Source of the DNA: Anaerolineae bacterium
GTDB lineage: Bacteria > Chloroflexota > Anaerolineae > Aggregatilineales > Phototrophicaceae
NCBI GenBank assembly: GCA_028284565.1
Contig: JANQRM010000483.1
Coordinates: forward strand, 1-16,295
Reading direction: 5' to 3'
DNA length: 16,295 nt
Under the pieces are notes generated by a model. The model saw only the letters and a list, made by a program, of their open reading frames with translations. It made no database searches and was not told the DNA's origin. Each line of letters starts with the position of its first letter. Position 1 is the first letter of the stretch. Shown in pieces: positions 1 to 7,400 of this stretch. The translations under genes and the position numbers were made by a program.

Positions 1-351
1 TTTCGCTAAGAGCAATGACCCCGTACAAACCGACAACAACAACTCGACCTGTTCCGCCATCTGACCCAACCAGTGGATAAGTCGCTCATTCGGGAGGAGT
101 GGGCGAGTTCCCCAGCCACCAGGTACGATCAGAATGTCAGGTGTAGGACAATTATCGAGTGTGTAGTCTGGAAGGATTTTGAGCTGACCACGTGCCTTGA
201 TGGGGTCGGCTGTTAGCGCAGCGGTTTCCACACGGAAGGGCACAGGGTCATTCAGTTCACCCGTCACATTAAAGACTTCAAAGGGTCCCGCGAAATCAAG
301 AACTTCCATATCATCAAAAATAAACAAAATCACATGGCGCGCTTCCGTCAT
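1..351 (-). CDS. DJ-1/PfpI-family (class I glutamine amidotransferase-like) protein, partial
   Basis: The gene starts at ATG 349-351 and runs off the left edge, leaving 117 in-frame residues without a stop. An AGGAG ribosome site (361-365) lies 9 bases upstream. The N terminus reads as strand-turn-helix: VILFIFDDMEVLDFAGP at about residues 7-23. An ILIVPGG segment follows at 73-79, and a nucleophile elbow SVCTGS places Cys109 as the putative active-site residue. This is the pattern of the DJ-1/PfpI superfamily branch that includes isonitrile hydratase and the N-terminal sensor half of some AraC-type regulators (family knowledge). The missing C terminus would decide between a stand-alone enzyme of about 200 residues and a regulator with an AraC-type helix-turn-helix. 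The substrate cannot be told. The protein has no signal peptide and is presumably cytoplasmic. It lies 112 bases downstream of the metallopeptidase gene on the same strand, with a weak hairpin between. Confidence 0.88.
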   Translation of the reverse strand, partial: MTEARHVILFIFDDMEVLDFAGPFEVFNVTGELNDPVPFRVETAALTADPIKARGQLKILPDYTLDNCPTPDILIVPGGWGTRPLLPNERLIHWLGQMAEQVELLLSVCTGSLLLAK

Positions 352-360
352 TAGTGGTTT

Positions 361-365
361 CTCCT
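361..365 (-). promoter_or_regulatory. Ribosome binding site of the PfpI-family gene
   Basis: AGGAG on the minus strand lies 9 bases before the ATG at 351. It supports that start codon for a gene whose C terminus is outside the window. Confidence 0.7.
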
Positions 366-426
366 ATTTCAATATGATTGGAGACTAGCGCGTGAAGTGA
401 TGGATTGCACTCCGATTCTTGCGAAG

Positions 427-450
427 AAGGGACGATTTTCACCGCCCCTT
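427..450 (-). terminator. Possible weak terminator or intergenic hairpin
   Basis: On the minus strand AAGGGGCG and CGTCCCTT pair over 8 positions around an 8-base loop. The single imperfect pair (432/445) is G-U in minus-strand RNA but a mismatch in plus-strand RNA, which suggests the structure serves the minus transcript. It begins 14 bases after the metallopeptidase stop codon. There is no clear U tract after it, so it may be a processing or partial-termination hairpin rather than a full terminator. Confidence 0.4.
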
Positions 451-463
451 TATCTCTCGTCAG

Positions 464-1729
464 TTATCCATCCAAGCCCAGATTGATGAGCTGACTGGCT
501 TGCTCTTGTGTCGGTGCGAGGGAAATCCACGTCACCTCTGGTACCGGATGTTGGAAGCAGAGCGAATCAGCGTCGGCTACCCAGCACTCACCATCCCACT
601 CACTACCGAAACGTGCATTCGCAAACTCCACGAAGATTTCATAGAACTCGGTGGCTTCTAGGTCATCATCCCAGATAGTTTGCAAGACCCACGCATTCGT
701 GCCATCTGTCGGATTGTGGAACAGTACGTAGTTGTCGCCACCCCAGCCGGTTGCCGCGTCATTGACATTATCAGCCCGTAAGTGTTGCTTGAGATATTGG
801 CGCAGGTAAAATTCGCCTAACGTATTGCTATCCACAAACTCCCAGCCATCACCCAGTGCCTCAATCACACCATCCGAAATAGAAACTGGAATCGGTTGCT
901 CACCAGCCAGATATTTTTCTGGATGATAGATTTGCTCTGTGGAAGTAGGCAAGTTGGTATAGGCTTCGTTCACAAGTTCCCAACCACCATTGGCAATTAA
1001 GTTCGCAACAAACACCTGTCCGTTGACATAGGGGAAAATCAATTCATCTTGCAAAATTTGCGGCGTGCCTTCAGGCATGGAAACCAAGCCCACATCATTC
1101 CCCAATTGCAACAACTCGCCCATGATGTCTTCATCTTCTTGCATCAGACGCAGGAGATAATCCGTCATGCCCTGTGTCGCATCGCCTTCAAATAGGGATT
1201 GCCCAGCGATGAATTGGTCGTTGTCATCAATCTCTTCGAGCCTGTCGATGATACCTCCCAAGTCAAAGTAGGCATCTTGGAGCGCGTGGATAAATTCATG
1301 CGAATAAGTAATCTCTTCAAGGAGAGGGAGTTCACTTTCGGGTGTATCTCCTGTAATGAGAATGACATTCATTGTCTTGCTATCGGGGTCATAGAAACCT
1401 GCAATTTGATCCTGATAGAGCGCAAGGACAAGTGCTTCAAGGTCAAGTCCCGGTTCGATAAAGTCAAATGCCTCATAGAAACGAGTAATGTCCGCCAGTT
1501 CTTCGGGTGGCAGTTCTTCCTCAAAGGTTTGGATCAAGAAGTTCAGTAAGTCGTCACGGGTGGGCAAAGCGCGGATAATTTCCGTTTCCAAAACCAGCCC
1601 TCTCACTTCACTTGTAATCGACTCGATACGGTCAAAATCAGCTTGGAGTTCAGGGGAAATATCCTCTTGAGCAACGATGGGCATAGCGAATACACTCAAT
1701 AACGACAGCAATAGCAACAGACGTTTCAT
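464..1729 (-). CDS. Secreted putative zinc metallopeptidase (gluzincin-like HExxH)
   Basis: This 421-residue protein starts at ATG 1727-1729, with AAGGAG (1735-1740) 5 bases upstream. It begins with a clear signal peptide: MKR, a leucine-rich core, then a VAQ region with likely cleavage after A20. Residues 141-151 contain TYSHEFIHALQ, whose HEFIH (H144, E145, H148) fits the HExxH zinc site. SLFEGDAT at 178-185 supplies E181 as the likely third ligand, as in gluzincins. The stretch IAGFYDPDSKTMNVI (109-123) before it also occurs in a group of uncharacterised bacterial putative metallopeptidases; I recall the Pfam label DUF6782 but could not verify it. Two cysteines near the C terminus (C382, C391) could form a disulfide outside the membrane. 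Protease activity is inferred from the motif only; the substrate is unknown. The gene has its own probable promoter and no obvious partner. Confidence 0.85.
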   Translation of the reverse strand: MKRLLLLLSLLSVFAMPIVAQEDISPELQADFDRIESITSEVRGLVLETEIIRALPTRDDLLNFLIQTFEEELPPEELADITRFYEAFDFIEPGLDLEALVLALYQDQIAGFYDPDSKTMNVILITGDTPESELPLLEEITYSHEFIHALQDAYFDLGGIIDRLEEIDDNDQFIAGQSLFEGDATQGMTDYLLRLMQEDEDIMGELLQLGNDVGLVSMPEGTPQILQDELIFPYVNGQVFVANLIANGGWELVNEAYTNLPTSTEQIYHPEKYLAGEQPIPVSISDGVIEALGDGWEFVDSNTLGEFYLRQYLKQHLRADNVNDAATGWGGDNYVLFHNPTDGTNAWVLQTIWDDDLEATEFYEIFVEFANARFGSEWDGECWVADADSLCFQHPVPEVTWISLAPTQEQASQLINLGLDG

Positions 1730-1824
1730 GGAGTCTCCTTTAATGATTGAATCAGGTTAAGTCATCGTATCACACTAGCATAAGCCTGTGAGATACATAT
1801 TAAGCCACGATGAATAGACCATTG

Positions 1825-1853
1825 GTTAAATCTAACATCCCGACGGGTGTCAA
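1825..1853 (-). promoter_or_regulatory. Probable sigma-70-type promoter of the metallopeptidase gene
   Basis: On the minus strand a perfect TTGACA -35 box (1848-1853) is followed after 17 bases by TTTAAC (1825-1830), which matches 4 of 6 in TATAAT. Transcription would start near 1818, giving a leader of about 90 bases before ATG 1729. The -35 is strong and the -10 is mediocre. Confidence 0.45.
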
Positions 1854-1894
1854 CTCTTTAGTTGCATTCAATGACAACATCGTTCACGACTTTA

Positions 1895-1976
1895 CTATTC
1901 TTCTAACAAAGGGAGTGGAGTATACAAATTCAACATCAGGTAGGGCAAAGCAATCGCCACCATACCAATCACAAAA
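1895..1976 (-). pseudogene. Detached C-terminal transmembrane tail of the upstream membrane protein (frameshifted)
   Basis: Directly after the point where the 116-residue membrane protein hits TGA (1969-1971), the minus-strand frame one base away encodes FVIGMVAIALPYLMLNLY and then TPLPLLEE, stopping at TAG 1895-1897. This is a textbook transmembrane segment with no start codon of its own at that position. Adding one T to the T4 run (AAAA at 1973-1976 on the plus strand) joins it to the upstream frame as VVAIIFVIGMVAIALP, giving one 141-residue protein. It is therefore best read as the lost end of the gene starting at 2319. Confidence 0.6.
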
Positions 1977-2319
1977 TGATAGCAACTACCGTTTCCGAAT
2001 CCCATGGCGGGAGGGTCATATTCTCGTCTAACACCAACTGAACAACAAAACCGCCCACAACAACGATAGTCGCCAAAATCCGCCATGAGCGAGCATGTGC
2101 TTGTAGACTATCCATCATCTGTCGTTCATCTTTGTCGCCTTGCAATGAATTCGTCCGTTGCACCAGCATCAGGAATAAGACAGCATGAATGATCAAGAGT
2201 ATCAAATCAATTTCTGGGAGATTGTCCTTAAACACATTCACCAACAAGTAAGCTCCCAAATTGATAAAATAGACAATCAACAACAGCCGATCCGATATGA
2301 GTGATGTCAATTGTAACAT
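1969..2319 (-). CDS. Small membrane protein partnered with an XRE regulator; C terminus probably lost by frameshift
   Basis: As read, the product has 116 residues with three hydrophobic segments: about 11-30, 37-53 and 80-97. Between the second and third lies a charged loop GDKDERQ (61-67). A DER-containing loop followed by hydrophobic helices resembles the small integral membrane proteins (DUF2178-like) that often sit beside short Cro/C1-type repressors; the family assignment is tentative. The start, ATG 2317-2319, is 4 bases after the repressor's stop codon, with a purine-rich AGGAAAGGG just upstream inside the end of the repressor gene, so the two are translationally close. The frame ends abruptly at AIIL, while the next frame carries a complete fourth transmembrane helix, so the gene seems broken or mis-sequenced. 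Role unknown; it could modulate the repressor. Confidence 0.7.
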   Translation of the reverse strand: MLQLTSLISDRLLLIVYFINLGAYLLVNVFKDNLPEIDLILLIIHAVLFLMLVQRTNSLQGDKDERQMMDSLQAHARSWRILATIVVVGGFVVQLVLDENMTLPPWDSETVVAIIL

Positions 2320-2323
2320 GATA

Positions 2324-2569
2324 TTAGCCCTTTCCTTTGAAGTAATGAGATAACGGTTTCAATGGTTCCAGCGAAAAAATAGCCTCGACAGGTAAATCAA
2401 AATACTCGGCTATCTGCAACGCGAGGACCAAACTCGGTTTATAGTCCCCCCGTTCGATATAACCAATCGTTTGGTAATTAACAGACAAAATTTCCGCCAG
2501 CTCTTTCCGCGATAAATTGTGGTCAGCTCGCAATGTTGCCAAGCGGTTATAGATTCTGGTGTTATCCAT
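2324..2569 (-). CDS. XRE/Cro-C1-family helix-turn-helix transcriptional regulator
   Basis: This 81-residue DNA-binding protein is almost entirely one HTH_3-type domain. The LSRKELAEILSV segment (19-30) is helix 2 and NYQTIGYIERG (31-41) is the recognition region. YKPSLVLALQIAEYFDLPVEAIF (43-65) completes the five-helix fold. It ends in a short basic tail. The size and the paired membrane protein fit a compact class of repressor with a membrane partner found in Firmicutes, Archaea and Chloroflexota (family knowledge). It is the first gene of a two-gene unit. There is no good Shine-Dalgarno sequence before ATG 2567-2569; the leader is AT-rich and about 28 bases long. A 14-bp perfect palindrome covers its -10 box, so autorepression is likely (inference). 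Confidence 0.88.
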   Translation of the reverse strand: MDNTRIYNRLATLRADHNLSRKELAEILSVNYQTIGYIERGDYKPSLVLALQIAEYFDLPVEAIFSLEPLKPLSHYFKGKG

Positions 2570-2598
2570 ACATTTTATTGTTATATTTAATCAATATA

Positions 2599-2612
2599 TT
2601 GTATATATACAA
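2599..2612. promoter_or_regulatory. 14-bp perfect palindrome, probable operator of the XRE regulator
   Basis: TTGTATATATACAA is a perfect inverted repeat. It covers the whole -10 box (2604-2609) of the promoter reading into the repressor gene. Cro/C1-family dimers bind symmetric AT-rich sites of this size, so autoregulation by blocking RNA polymerase is the simple reading. Confidence 0.55.
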
Positions 2613-2632
2613 CAATACAGTATAGATGTCAA
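2604..2632 (-). promoter_or_regulatory. Promoter of the XRE regulator-membrane protein unit
   Basis: On the minus strand TTGACA (2627-2632) is a perfect -35 box, separated by exactly 17 bases from TATATA (2604-2609) as -10. The start of transcription would be near 2597, about 28 bases before ATG 2569. Confidence 0.65.
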
Positions 2633-2788
2633 TACAATCTGCTTCATCTGATAATGACAAGTTAACCATCGACTATCATTCATTAATGATTTTCATATCA
2701 AAACAATCTATCATTATTAGAATTCGATAATCTCGTCTTAAAAAATGCGTAACACTCACGCGCTTTATGGGTTATTACACGTACGACG

Positions 2789-2807
2789 CATACCAAGAGT
2801 TGGTATG
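2789..2807. promoter_or_regulatory. Inverted repeat just upstream of plsY
   Basis: CATACCAA and TTGGTATG form a perfect 8-bp inverted repeat around GAG, followed on the plus strand by TTTTG. It ends 19 bases before the plsY start and 7 bases before its GAGG ribosome site. It could be a protein-binding site or a leader hairpin. The U run is too short for a confident terminator call. I could not find a convincing plsY promoter in 2633-2788, which is AT-rich. Confidence 0.4.
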
Positions 2808-2826
2808 TTTTGATGAGGTAGGTTAA

Positions 2827-3525
2827 ATGATAACAACAGACAACGCCCTAAATGTGGTCATCACGATTATTGTCAGCTATTTGCTGGGGTCAATTCCGAC
2901 GGCGTATTTGCTGGCAAAAGCCAAAAATGTCAACATCTTTGAGGTCGGTAGTGGCAACATGGGCGGGACCAATATCACCCGAACCTTGGGCTTGCGCTAC
3001 GGCATTCTCACGGGCTTGATTGATATGAGCAAAGGTGTGTTGGCGATTTGGCTAGCACGGACCATCTTCCTGCCAGACTTCTTAGGCACAGGTACGACGA
3101 TTTCTGCTATTGTGGTCATCATCGGGCATAATTGGTCACTCTTTGCAACACTACTCACAGCAACCGTCAAAAATGGGAAAGTGGTCGCCACCTTCAAAGG
3201 CGGGAAAGGCGCGGCAACAGCATTCGGTACACTCCTTTGGATTGCCCCATGGACGATTCTCGCCGCGATGATTGCAATCGCTGGCTTTATTATCGCCCGA
3301 ACACGCTATGTTTCACTCGGAGTCTTGGTCTCGTTTGGTGTGGCGCAAATCTGGCTGGTCATTCTCGTCGCACAGGGACTCTTGCCCAGTGAAGTCGTTC
3401 TCTATTCGGGTACATTAACCATAATGATGGCATGGCGTTTCCGCGATAACATCTACCGTCTACGCACTGGCACAGAACGTCGCTTTGGGGAGAAGGTTCA
3501 ACTCGAACCAACAACGACGACATAA
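2827..3525 (+). CDS. plsY: Glycerol-3-phosphate acyltransferase PlsY
   Basis: PlsY is a membrane enzyme that transfers an acyl group from acyl-phosphate to sn-glycerol-3-phosphate, making lysophosphatidic acid, the first step of phospholipid synthesis in most bacteria. The 232-residue product shows the family landmarks. GSIPTAYLLAK lies at 21-31, and the glycine-rich loop GSGNMGGTNITRTLG at 41-55. DMSKG is at 66-70, GHNW at 100-103, FKGGKGAATAFGTLL at 123-137, and a C-terminal RFRDNIYRLRTGTE at 204-217. The hydrophobic stretches fit several membrane passes. About 14 extra residues separate GHNW from KGGKG compared with the E. coli-type spacing. The start ATG is preceded by GAGG at 8 bases. 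It stands alone on the plus strand and ends 20 bases before a strong terminator. Confidence 0.96.
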   Translation: MITTDNALNVVITIIVSYLLGSIPTAYLLAKAKNVNIFEVGSGNMGGTNITRTLGLRYGILTGLIDMSKGVLAIWLARTIFLPDFLGTGTTISAIVVIIGHNWSLFATLLTATVKNGKVVATFKGGKGAATAFGTLLWIAPWTILAAMIAIAGFIIARTRYVSLGVLVSFGVAQIWLVILVAQGLLPSEVVLYSGTLTIMMAWRFRDNIYRLRTGTERRFGEKVQLEPTTTT

Positions 3526-3545
3526 AGTTAGCAGTGTTTGCAAAT

Positions 3546-3576
3546 AAAAAGGCAACTCTTTGCGAGTCGCCTTTTT
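3546..3576. terminator. Strong bidirectional Rho-independent terminator between plsY and aapP
   Basis: AAAAAGGC and GCCTTTTT pair, followed inward by one A/C mismatch and the ACTC/GAGT pairing, around a TTTGC loop. The A5 and T5 flanks supply a U tract in both directions. It lies 20 bases past the plsY stop and 24 bases past the aapP stop, so it closes both convergent transcription units. Confidence 0.92.
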
Positions 3577-3600
3577 GAATCATATTACAACGGATCGAGC

Positions 3601-4383
3601 TTACAAAATTTGATCCAAGAACTCTTGCGTCCGTGGATGATGCTCGACATCAGGGCTGAAGAAGTTTTCTGGGGGACCTTGCTCAACGATACGCCCATGA
3701 TCCATGAAAATCACACGGTCTGCTACTTCCCGCGCGAAGCCCATCTCATGCGTCACCACAAGCATCGTCATCCCGCTTCGTGCTAGCTCTTTCATGACAT
3801 CGAGTACTTCTTTAATCATCTCAGGATCGAGTGCCGAGGTCGGCTCATCGAAGAGCATGATCTTCGGCTCCATAGCCAAAGCACGGGCAATCGCCACCCG
3901 CTGTTGCTGACCGCCTGACAATTGTCCCGGATATTTGTAGGCTTGCTCCGGAATACCGACGCGCGTTAAGAGTTCCATCCCCCGTTGCTCCGCACGGTCA
4001 CGGGGCCAATGGCGTACTTTCATCGGCGCGAGAGAGATATTATCCAAAATCGTCAGATGCGGGAACAGATTGAATTGCTGGAACACCATACCCGTCTCAC
4101 GGCGGATTTCAGCAATATTCTGGACATCATGACTCAGCTCAATACCATCCACCATAATTACGCCTTCTTGATGCTCCTCAAGGCGATTAATACAGCGGAT
4201 AAACGTCGATTTCCCTGACCCAGATGGACCGATAATCACAACCACCTCTTGCGGGGCGACTTCCAGCGAGATATTTCTCAGCACATGAAATTCCCCATAC
4301 CACTTGTTGACTTCCTCACAGATGATGATCGGCTCATCGCTAGACATCAATTGTACTGCTTGAACATCGCTTGCTACTGCCAT
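3601..4383 (-). CDS. aapP: General L-amino acid ABC transporter, ATP-binding protein AapP
   Basis: This 260-residue ATPase belongs to the polar amino-acid (GlnQ/HisP/AapP) group and powers the transporter encoded upstream. All nucleotide-binding motifs are intact. Walker [10 protein letters not shown] is at 52-60 and the Q-loop [11 protein letters not shown] at 101-111. The signature LSGGQQQR is at 155-162, followed by Walker B IMLFDEP with E180, D-loop SALDPE (183-188) and the H-loop histidine H212 in VVTHEMGFA. The start at ATG 4381-4383 has AGGA 7 bases upstream. A second Met at 13 (MSSDEP) would also give a complete domain, so the first dozen residues are less certain. It is the last gene of the aapJQMP operon, 110 bases after aapM, with a stable hairpin in the gap. 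Cytoplasmic, membrane-associated. Confidence 0.97.
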   Translation of the reverse strand: MAVASDVQAVQLMSSDEPIIICEEVNKWYGEFHVLRNISLEVAPQEVVVIIGPSGSGKSTFIRCINRLEEHQEGVIMVDGIELSHDVQNIAEIRRETGMVFQQFNLFPHLTILDNISLAPMKVRHWPRDRAEQRGMELLTRVGIPEQAYKYPGQLSGGQQQRVAIARALAMEPKIMLFDEPTSALDPEMIKEVLDVMKELARSGMTMLVVTHEMGFAREVADRVIFMDHGRIVEQGPPENFFSPDVEHHPRTQEFLDQIL

Positions 4384-4428
4384 ACCGGTTTCCTTTCGAC
4401 AATGATTGCTGAATGCTTCTTCTTTTCG

Positions 4429-4456
4429 GTAAGGGCGTACATCTATACGCCCCTAC
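4429..4456. repeat. Palindromic GTAGGGGCGTA-type repeat between aapM and aapP
   Basis: On the minus strand GTAGGGGCGTA and TACGCCCTTAC pair over 11 positions around a 6-base loop. The only imperfect pair (4432/4453) is G-U in minus-strand RNA. Elements with a TAGGGGCG..CGCCCCTA core occur as dispersed intergenic palindromes in several phyla including Chloroflexota (my recollection of such genomes). In the aap mRNA it would fold into a stable hairpin upstream of aapP, and could protect the upstream part from 3' decay or lower expression of aapP. Only one copy is present here, so the repeat status rests on recognition. Confidence 0.6.
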
Positions 4457-4493
4457 AATAGGTTGCTACGTTTTGTTGATAAAACCTGAGCAC

Positions 4494-7400
4494 CTATAAC
4501 CGTCTCGCCATCGCAGCACCAGACCCGGTTTCCTCAATCCGACGGCTGATATACGACATCAAGTAACTAAAGATGAAGTAGATAATCGCCACATAGAGGA
4601 AGGTTTCCCGACGAAAGCCAATGAACTCGGCTTGTGCCACGACTTTGGTGGCGGCACGTGTCAAGTCAGTCAGACCAACGATAAAGACCAGTGAAGTATC
4701 CTTAAATAGCGAGATAAACTGACCCACCAACGCTGGAATCACCGCCCGTAGTGCTTGTGGAAGGGTAATGAACAGGGTTGTCTGCCAGCCAGCCAGACCC
4801 AGTGCTTGCGAGGCTTCCGTTTGTCCGCCGGGGACCGATTGCAAGCCACCGCGCACATTTTCTGCCAGATACGCCGCACTAAACATGGTCACTCCCACAA
4901 GGACACGGATGAAGCCTTCAATCTCTGCAAGAGACGGGTCAACCAGTGGTACAAGCAACTGCGCCATGAACAGCACCGTCACTAAAGGCACACCGCGAAT
5001 CAGTTCGATATAACCAATACAGAAGCTCTTGACAATTGGCAAGCTACTGCGCCGTCCGAGAGCCAAAGCCAGCCCAATTGGGAACGACAAGCCAATCCCC
5101 AAGATGGTCAACTGCATCGTCAGCATCAAGCCACCCCAACGCCGTTTATCTGTCAAGGGTAGCAAATCATTGGGTGAAGTTTGCAAGATGCCCGCCGAGT
5201 CGAGGGCAGTCACGAAGGTCGGCACGAGGATGAGGACACCCAGCCAAACTAATGCTGAACCAATCAAACCGGGTAATGCCAGCCGTTCCGCACGAGTCTG
5301 TTCATTGACCTCTTTTCGTTTACGAAGCTCCCCTTGCTCCTGACCTCGATTGAAGAAGACCATCCCAACCACCAGCCATGCCAAGAAGAAGATGCTCGAC
5401 CAGAAATCAATGCCGATTTCACGGTTGAACCATTGCACGCTCATCAAGAAGATACCGGTCACCAACCATGTCGGATTCCAGACCGTTGTCCCAACAAAGA
5501 ACATGAAGACGAGCCATACAACATACCCCAACACGCCATAACTGACCAACTCGACATTCGATACCCAGTCGGGGTTAATGAGGAGGTTGAGGATGGGCAA
5601 GTCACGAATTTGCTGAACAATCTCGGCATCATTCGTCGCCAATAGAGGCATCAAGAACACCACGATGATCCAGACCAACGCCGAGACCTGCACGCCATAA
5701 CCCGCCATCCGTTGAGAGATACTGTCTCGATTCAGATACCCAAAGTAGCCAGCACCAAATCCCAGAACAGCCAAAATCACCCAATTGAGCAAGGGTTGCA
5801 AATCACTCAGTTCATAGGCGGGCCAAATCGATTCCACAATATACCGTTGGGCAAAGGGTAAGAACAATGCGCCAAGCAAAAGCCCATAGCCCATTAAGCC
5901 ACGGAAGTTCAAGCCAGCGAAGTACATCACCGCCAACCAAACCAAGCCCGCGATGCCACTACCGACAGTTGCACCCGCGAAGTTACCAATCCCTGATGCC
6001 AACACATACATCGCCACAGGGAACAAACCCCACGCATACAACGACAGCTGACCCAAATCACCTTCGGCTTCTTCGCCATGATTGGTGCGGTTCATCCATG
6101 CGTTCAACTGACCTGCAAGGACTATCGCCCCCACAATAATCAGGACTTTGAGAATCGCCGCCGGAAGCCCCATCATCTCCGCCATACCAAAGTCACCATT
6201 CACGGGACCAAAGTAGATGAGGACGGGAACGAGGGGCAAGAGGGCAACACCCAGCAAGGTCAGCCGTGCGCCACCATTATTGAAGCGGGTCTCTGTACCC
6301 ATAGCATGTGCTAAGGCACGTCCCAAGACAAAGCCAAAGATGCCCACCAAGAATGTCGGCAAGAAGAGACGTTCCATTTGTCGCAGATGAACCGGAACAA
6401 AATGTGCGAGATAATCACCAAAACTCCGTTTGCCACGGAATTGATTGTCTGTCAATTGAGCAAAGGGGACATCATCACCCTCAATTTCAGGTCGTCCGCC
6501 CTCTACTTCGAGGAAGTCATCTGTCAAGCGATAATAGACCGTCTCTTGACCCACAGCTGTACGTTCCAACATCGGGTTAATGCCATCAACCTTGATAATG
6601 GCAAGTCCTTCTTCACCCTCTGCAATGGTTTTACGGATGATATACCAGCCATCGGCAGGGATACTAAATTCAAGCGCATCCGAATCCACCGATAGCGTAT
6701 CACTGCTCAAGACCGCTTGCGACGCACCATCTAGTAATTCGATATTGACGGTATTCCCAACTAAGGGATAAGTCGAAGTCGTTGTCGGCACATCCAAAAT
6801 CGAGAGGAATTCATCGGCGTACGATACATCTTCACCATCAACCGTATAGACATCTTCGCCTGCTTTGAGCATCGCCACGACTTCTTCTAAGCGGACTTCA
6901 GCCTCTTCTGACACATCACCGGTCCGTCTCAGAGTCCGTATCTCAGCATCCAAACGTTCCAATTGGTCGTCTGTCTGTGTCCCACTCAGGAGTAATTGTG
7001 CGATTTCTGCCACACGCTCACGCCGTTCAATGCCACGTTGAGCATTGGACAAAAGCGCATTCGCTTCACGGTCACTAAAGCCAGAAAGTTCTGCCAACGT
7101 TGGGTCATCGGCGACCTCATCAGAGGCAACAGAAATCCGAATTGTCTCGCCTTCCGCCGCGATAAACCCAAGTTCGGTCTGTGCGCTAAGGGTGTCTTGA
7201 CGATCCACGATGTCGATATTCCCCACCGTAAAGTAAGACGATGGAAAAGGAATGGTTGATTCAATCAGCGTTGGAATAATTGCCATCGCCAGTAAAAAGC
7301 CACCGCCCACAAGCGCAACCGTCCGTGCTGACCGCCGCCCCCATGTGGCAATGCTCACACCGACCAAGCCACCCGCAATCAGCACGGTCAATGCCACCCG

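Noticed and set aside
1969..1985. Programmed -1 ribosomal frameshift in the small membrane-protein gene
   Set aside because: The sequence CATTTTGTGA does not form an X-XXY-YYZ heptamer and no strong downstream structure is visible; a one-base loss from a T run is simpler.
1810..2031. 73-residue plus-strand frame upstream of the metallopeptidase gene
   Set aside because: It overlaps the membrane-protein gene and its restored tail on the other strand and has a random-looking, polar composition.
2633..2788. plsY promoter candidates such as GATAAT after an AT-rich stretch
   Set aside because: No -35 box at acceptable spacing could be matched to any -10 candidate, so none is reported as a feature.
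4755..5343. Several overlapping plus-strand frames inside aapM
   Set aside because: All are antisense to a continuous 1065-codon permease frame and lack ribosome sites or motifs.
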